DNA of 5,975 nucleotides, taken from Pseudomonadota bacterium. Its GTDB lineage: Bacteria > Myxococcota_A > Polyangia > Polyangiales > Polyangiaceae. The translations under genes were made by a program, and so were the position numbers. Numbering within the stretch: the stretch's first letter is position 1; every line of letters begins with the position of its first letter. The notes beneath the pieces are model-generated. The model did no database searches. It was not told where the DNA came from and was given only the letters and a program-made list of their open reading frames with translations. Where the stretch lies: contig JAEYOT010000728.1 in NCBI GenBank assembly GCA_023411445.1, forward strand, positions 1 through 5,975, read 5' to 3'. Positions 5,940 to 5,975 of the stretch are shown piece after piece.

Positions 5940-5975
5940 GCGCTCCTCTCAGCTCTTTCGCGCGTGGCTCTCAGC
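5931..5975 (+). CDS. Possible start of a third operon gene with a signal-peptide-like N-terminus (partial)
   Basis: From GTG 5931 the frame is open to the window end and reads MKAALLSALSRVALS (15 codons, GTG taken as Met). It has a lysine followed by a short hydrophobic run, as in the beginning of a Sec signal peptide. An outer-membrane channel protein (TolC/OprM family) often follows adaptor and permease genes, so this is the obvious candidate, but no diagnostic residue is in view. There is no good ribosome binding site at normal distance; GGGCAGG is about 15 nt away. An ATG at 5919 opens a different frame (MKPARESGAPL), which looks less like a secreted protein. This is a guess from 15 codons and position. 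Confidence 0.25.
   Translation, partial: MKAALLSALSRVALS

Overview
The window is GC-rich (roughly two thirds G+C by eye) and carries strongly third-position GC-biased genes of a Gram-negative bacterium. An RND pump with a periplasmic adaptor requires an inner and an outer membrane. The codon bias, Ala/Arg/Pro-rich proteins and the style of the sigma/anti-sigma pair would suit a Myxococcota/deltaproteobacterial-type genome. That placement is inference; nothing in the window proves the taxon.

Layout. Positions 1-1090 hold a minus-strand two-gene operon: an ECF-type sigma factor (1090 to 422) followed, through an ATGA stop/start overlap, by a membrane-anchored zinc-finger (ZAS) anti-sigma factor that runs off the left edge. 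Positions 1091-1581 are a divergent intergenic region of about 490 bp. I see no convincing gene there, but it holds an inverted repeat just upstream of the sigma gene and an imperfect direct repeat about 80-125 bp upstream of the efflux operon. Both elements contain CCTNAGG. Positions 1582-5878 hold a plus-strand efflux operon: a membrane-fusion (periplasmic adaptor) protein, then, 13 bp later behind a GGAGG ribosome binding site, a full-length HAE-1-type RND permease with an intact proton-relay set. Positions 5879-5975 contain a strong stem-loop, and its 3' end runs into a possible GTG start of a third gene that begins like a signal peptide. An outer membrane factor would be the expected partner, but only about 15 codons are visible.

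How the parts may work together. The adaptor and permease form the inner-membrane and periplasmic parts of a tripartite exporter. The sigma/anti-sigma pair is a signal-responsive transcription switch. Its divergent position next to the pump, with a similar small motif near both operon starts, suggests but does not show that the two units share regulation.

Novelty. All identified gene families are known. The best leads for something less ordinary are the CCTNAGG elements in the divergent spacer, the hairpin that overlaps a possible downstream start codon, and the non-AcrB-like substrate-pocket region of the permease.
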